Position numbers and translations under genes: made by a program
Part shown: positions 5,924 to 6,794 of the stretch, piece after piece
Layout: every line of letters starts with the position of its first letter
How positions within the stretch are numbered: the stretch's first letter is position 1
The notes under the pieces: model-generated
The model's input: the letters and a program-made list of their open reading frames with translations, nothing else
What the model was told of the DNA's origin: nothing
Databases searched by the model: none
Source of the DNA: Candidatus Microgenomates bacterium
GTDB lineage: Bacteria; Patescibacteriota; Microgenomatia; UBA1406; GWC2-37-13
Length of the DNA stretch: 6,794 nt
Reading direction: 5' to 3'
Assembly (NCBI GenBank): GCA_015491205.1
Contig: WFWI01000117.1
Coordinates: forward strand, 1 to 6,794

Positions 5924-6794
5924 TACAAAATCCACTTATAAACCGGCACAACTTTTATTAACCTCCCCTCCACTTCCCACTCCTCCTCTTGTTCTAAGGT
6001 AATTATCTTCCCTTCTGAGAGATTAAATTTTTTTAATGCCAACAACAAAGCCCCTACCTCGCGTTCTTTATTCTCAGGTAGAATTTCTGCGCTCACCTGA
6101 ATTGCCTCCTTTACCTCCAACCCTTCCCTTATTAAAAAATCACACTCGCTTCCATTTGATTTAAAGTAATACACCTCCTTCCCTCTCCTTTTCAACTCCA
6201 AAAAAACCAAGTTCTCCAAAGCTCTACCAAGGTTTTGAGAAAAATTAAAACCTACAATTCTGCACAATCCAGTATCTATTGTGTAAAGTTTTTTAGCGGA
6301 AAGAGCCTGCTTTTTTACAGAGTAGTGAAACTGAGGAACCAAAAAAGCTAAATAAGCATCCTCAAAATATTTAAAGTAATTTGCAACAGTAGTGTGACTT
6401 TTTACTCCCAAAAGGTCTTTTAACCGATTAAAGCTCACCTCTGTTGCAAAATTGGAAAGAATATATTTTCCCAGCTCCCTCAAAGAAGCGGTATTGCTTA
6501 CATCAAATCTAACTGCAATATCGCGGTAAAGTATGTTTTCATAAAGAAGCTTTAGAATATCTTGATTTTCACTGAAAAGAAACTCTGGCACTCCCCCTTT
6601 TTCAAGATACTCCTTAAAAAGCTTTAATAACTTAACTTTTTGAAAAGTATTTAGTCTTTTTAAATTAACCTTAAAATTTTTAAAGCGTAAAAACTCTGCA
6701 AAAGAAAAGGGAAAGAGTTCATACTGAATATACCTTCCTGTCAAATGAGTCCCCAGCTCAGGTGAAAGAAGACTTGCGTTTGAACCTGTAAGAT
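5923..6794 (-). CDS. AAA_14/DUF4143 family ATPase, C-terminal part (N-terminus beyond window)
   Basis: The frame is open to the window edge, giving 289 residues before the TAA. The first visible residues, LTGSNASLL then THLTGRY and the ELFPFSFAEFL block, are the end of an AAA_14 ATPase domain (the sensor-like ITGS strand and the GRY..ELFPFSF signature). Walker A and B must lie upstream of the window. Next come GGVPEF (66-71), a winged-helix-like segment (about 120-153) and the DUF4143 marks YTIDTGL (170-176), GRALENLVFLEL (189-200), ECDFL (216-220) and IQVS (231-234). The last three resemble a PD-(D/E)XK nuclease fold, but the usual E-x-K is Q-V-S here, so cleavage is doubtful. Family members usually run about 370-450 residues, so roughly a quarter or more is missing. 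Function is poorly known; defence or toxin-antitoxin roles are often suggested for relatives. A hairpin separates it from recJ, so it is probably a separate unit. Confidence 0.9.
   Translation of the reverse strand, partial: LTGSNASLLSPELGTHLTGRYIQYELFPFSFAEFLRFKNFKVNLKRLNTFQKVKLLKLFKEYLEKGGVPEFLFSENQDILKLLYENILYRDIAVRFDVSNTASLRELGKYILSNFATEVSFNRLKDLLGVKSHTTVANYFKYFEDAYLAFLVPQFHYSVKKQALSAKKLYTIDTGLCRIVGFNFSQNLGRALENLVFLELKRRGKEVYYFKSNGSECDFLIREGLEVKEAIQVSAEILPENKEREVGALLLALKKFNLSEGKIITLEQEEEWEVEGRLIKVVPVYKWIL

Noticed and set aside
5923..6744. The TTG at 6744 as a start giving a 273-residue protein
   Set aside because: The frame continues upstream to the window edge with family-conserved residues (LTGSNASLL...THLTGRY); the TTG is the Leu of THLTGRY inside the AAA_14 domain.

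Overview
The window is a compact bacterial locus with all four recognisable genes on the minus strand, so transcription runs from position 6794 towards 1. The DNA is AT-rich and the gaps between genes are short (22 to 125 bp). TGA acts as a normal stop: the DUF2207 gene ends in TGA directly after the Gly-Ser-Trp end usual for its family, so a TGA=Gly code is not indicated. Two gene starts have a -10-like box 6 nt before the ATG (leaderless geometry), and the intergenic DNA carries GTAGTTG/GTAGTAA-type heptamers. Together with the secreted Cys-rich, Pro-Thr-linked protein, this suggests a small-genome uncultured bacterium of the Patescibacteria/CPR type (perhaps Microgenomates). That placement is an inference from style, not from a marker gene.

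Layout in transcription order: (1) 6794-5923, the C-terminal ~289 residues of an AAA_14/DUF4143 ATPase whose Walker motifs lie outside the window. (2) 5923-5862, a 12-bp perfect hairpin followed by a TATACT box. (3) 5861-4191, complete recJ. (4) 4168-2360, a complete DUF2207 membrane protein 22 nt after recJ, probably in the same transcript and with its own Shine-Dalgarno. (5) 2359-2235, a heptamer-repeat intergenic region with a hairpin and a promoter-like TTGCTA-17-TATAAT. (6) 2234-1, a long uninterrupted reading frame open at the window edge, encoding at least 744 residues of a membrane-anchored, presumably exported protein. It has an N-terminal hydrophobic segment, Pro-Thr linkers and 26 cysteines distributed 4+6+8+8 among linker-bounded modules.

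The genes do not form one obvious pathway. RecJ is a housekeeping repair/recombination exonuclease, DUF2207 proteins are envelope proteins of unknown role, and the DUF4143 ATPase is an accessory family of poorly known function. The most novel item is the Cys-rich modular protein at 2234-1, whose promoter lies at the edge of a tandem heptamer array. I see no CRISPR array, transposon, tRNA or rRNA, and no plausible plus-strand gene.
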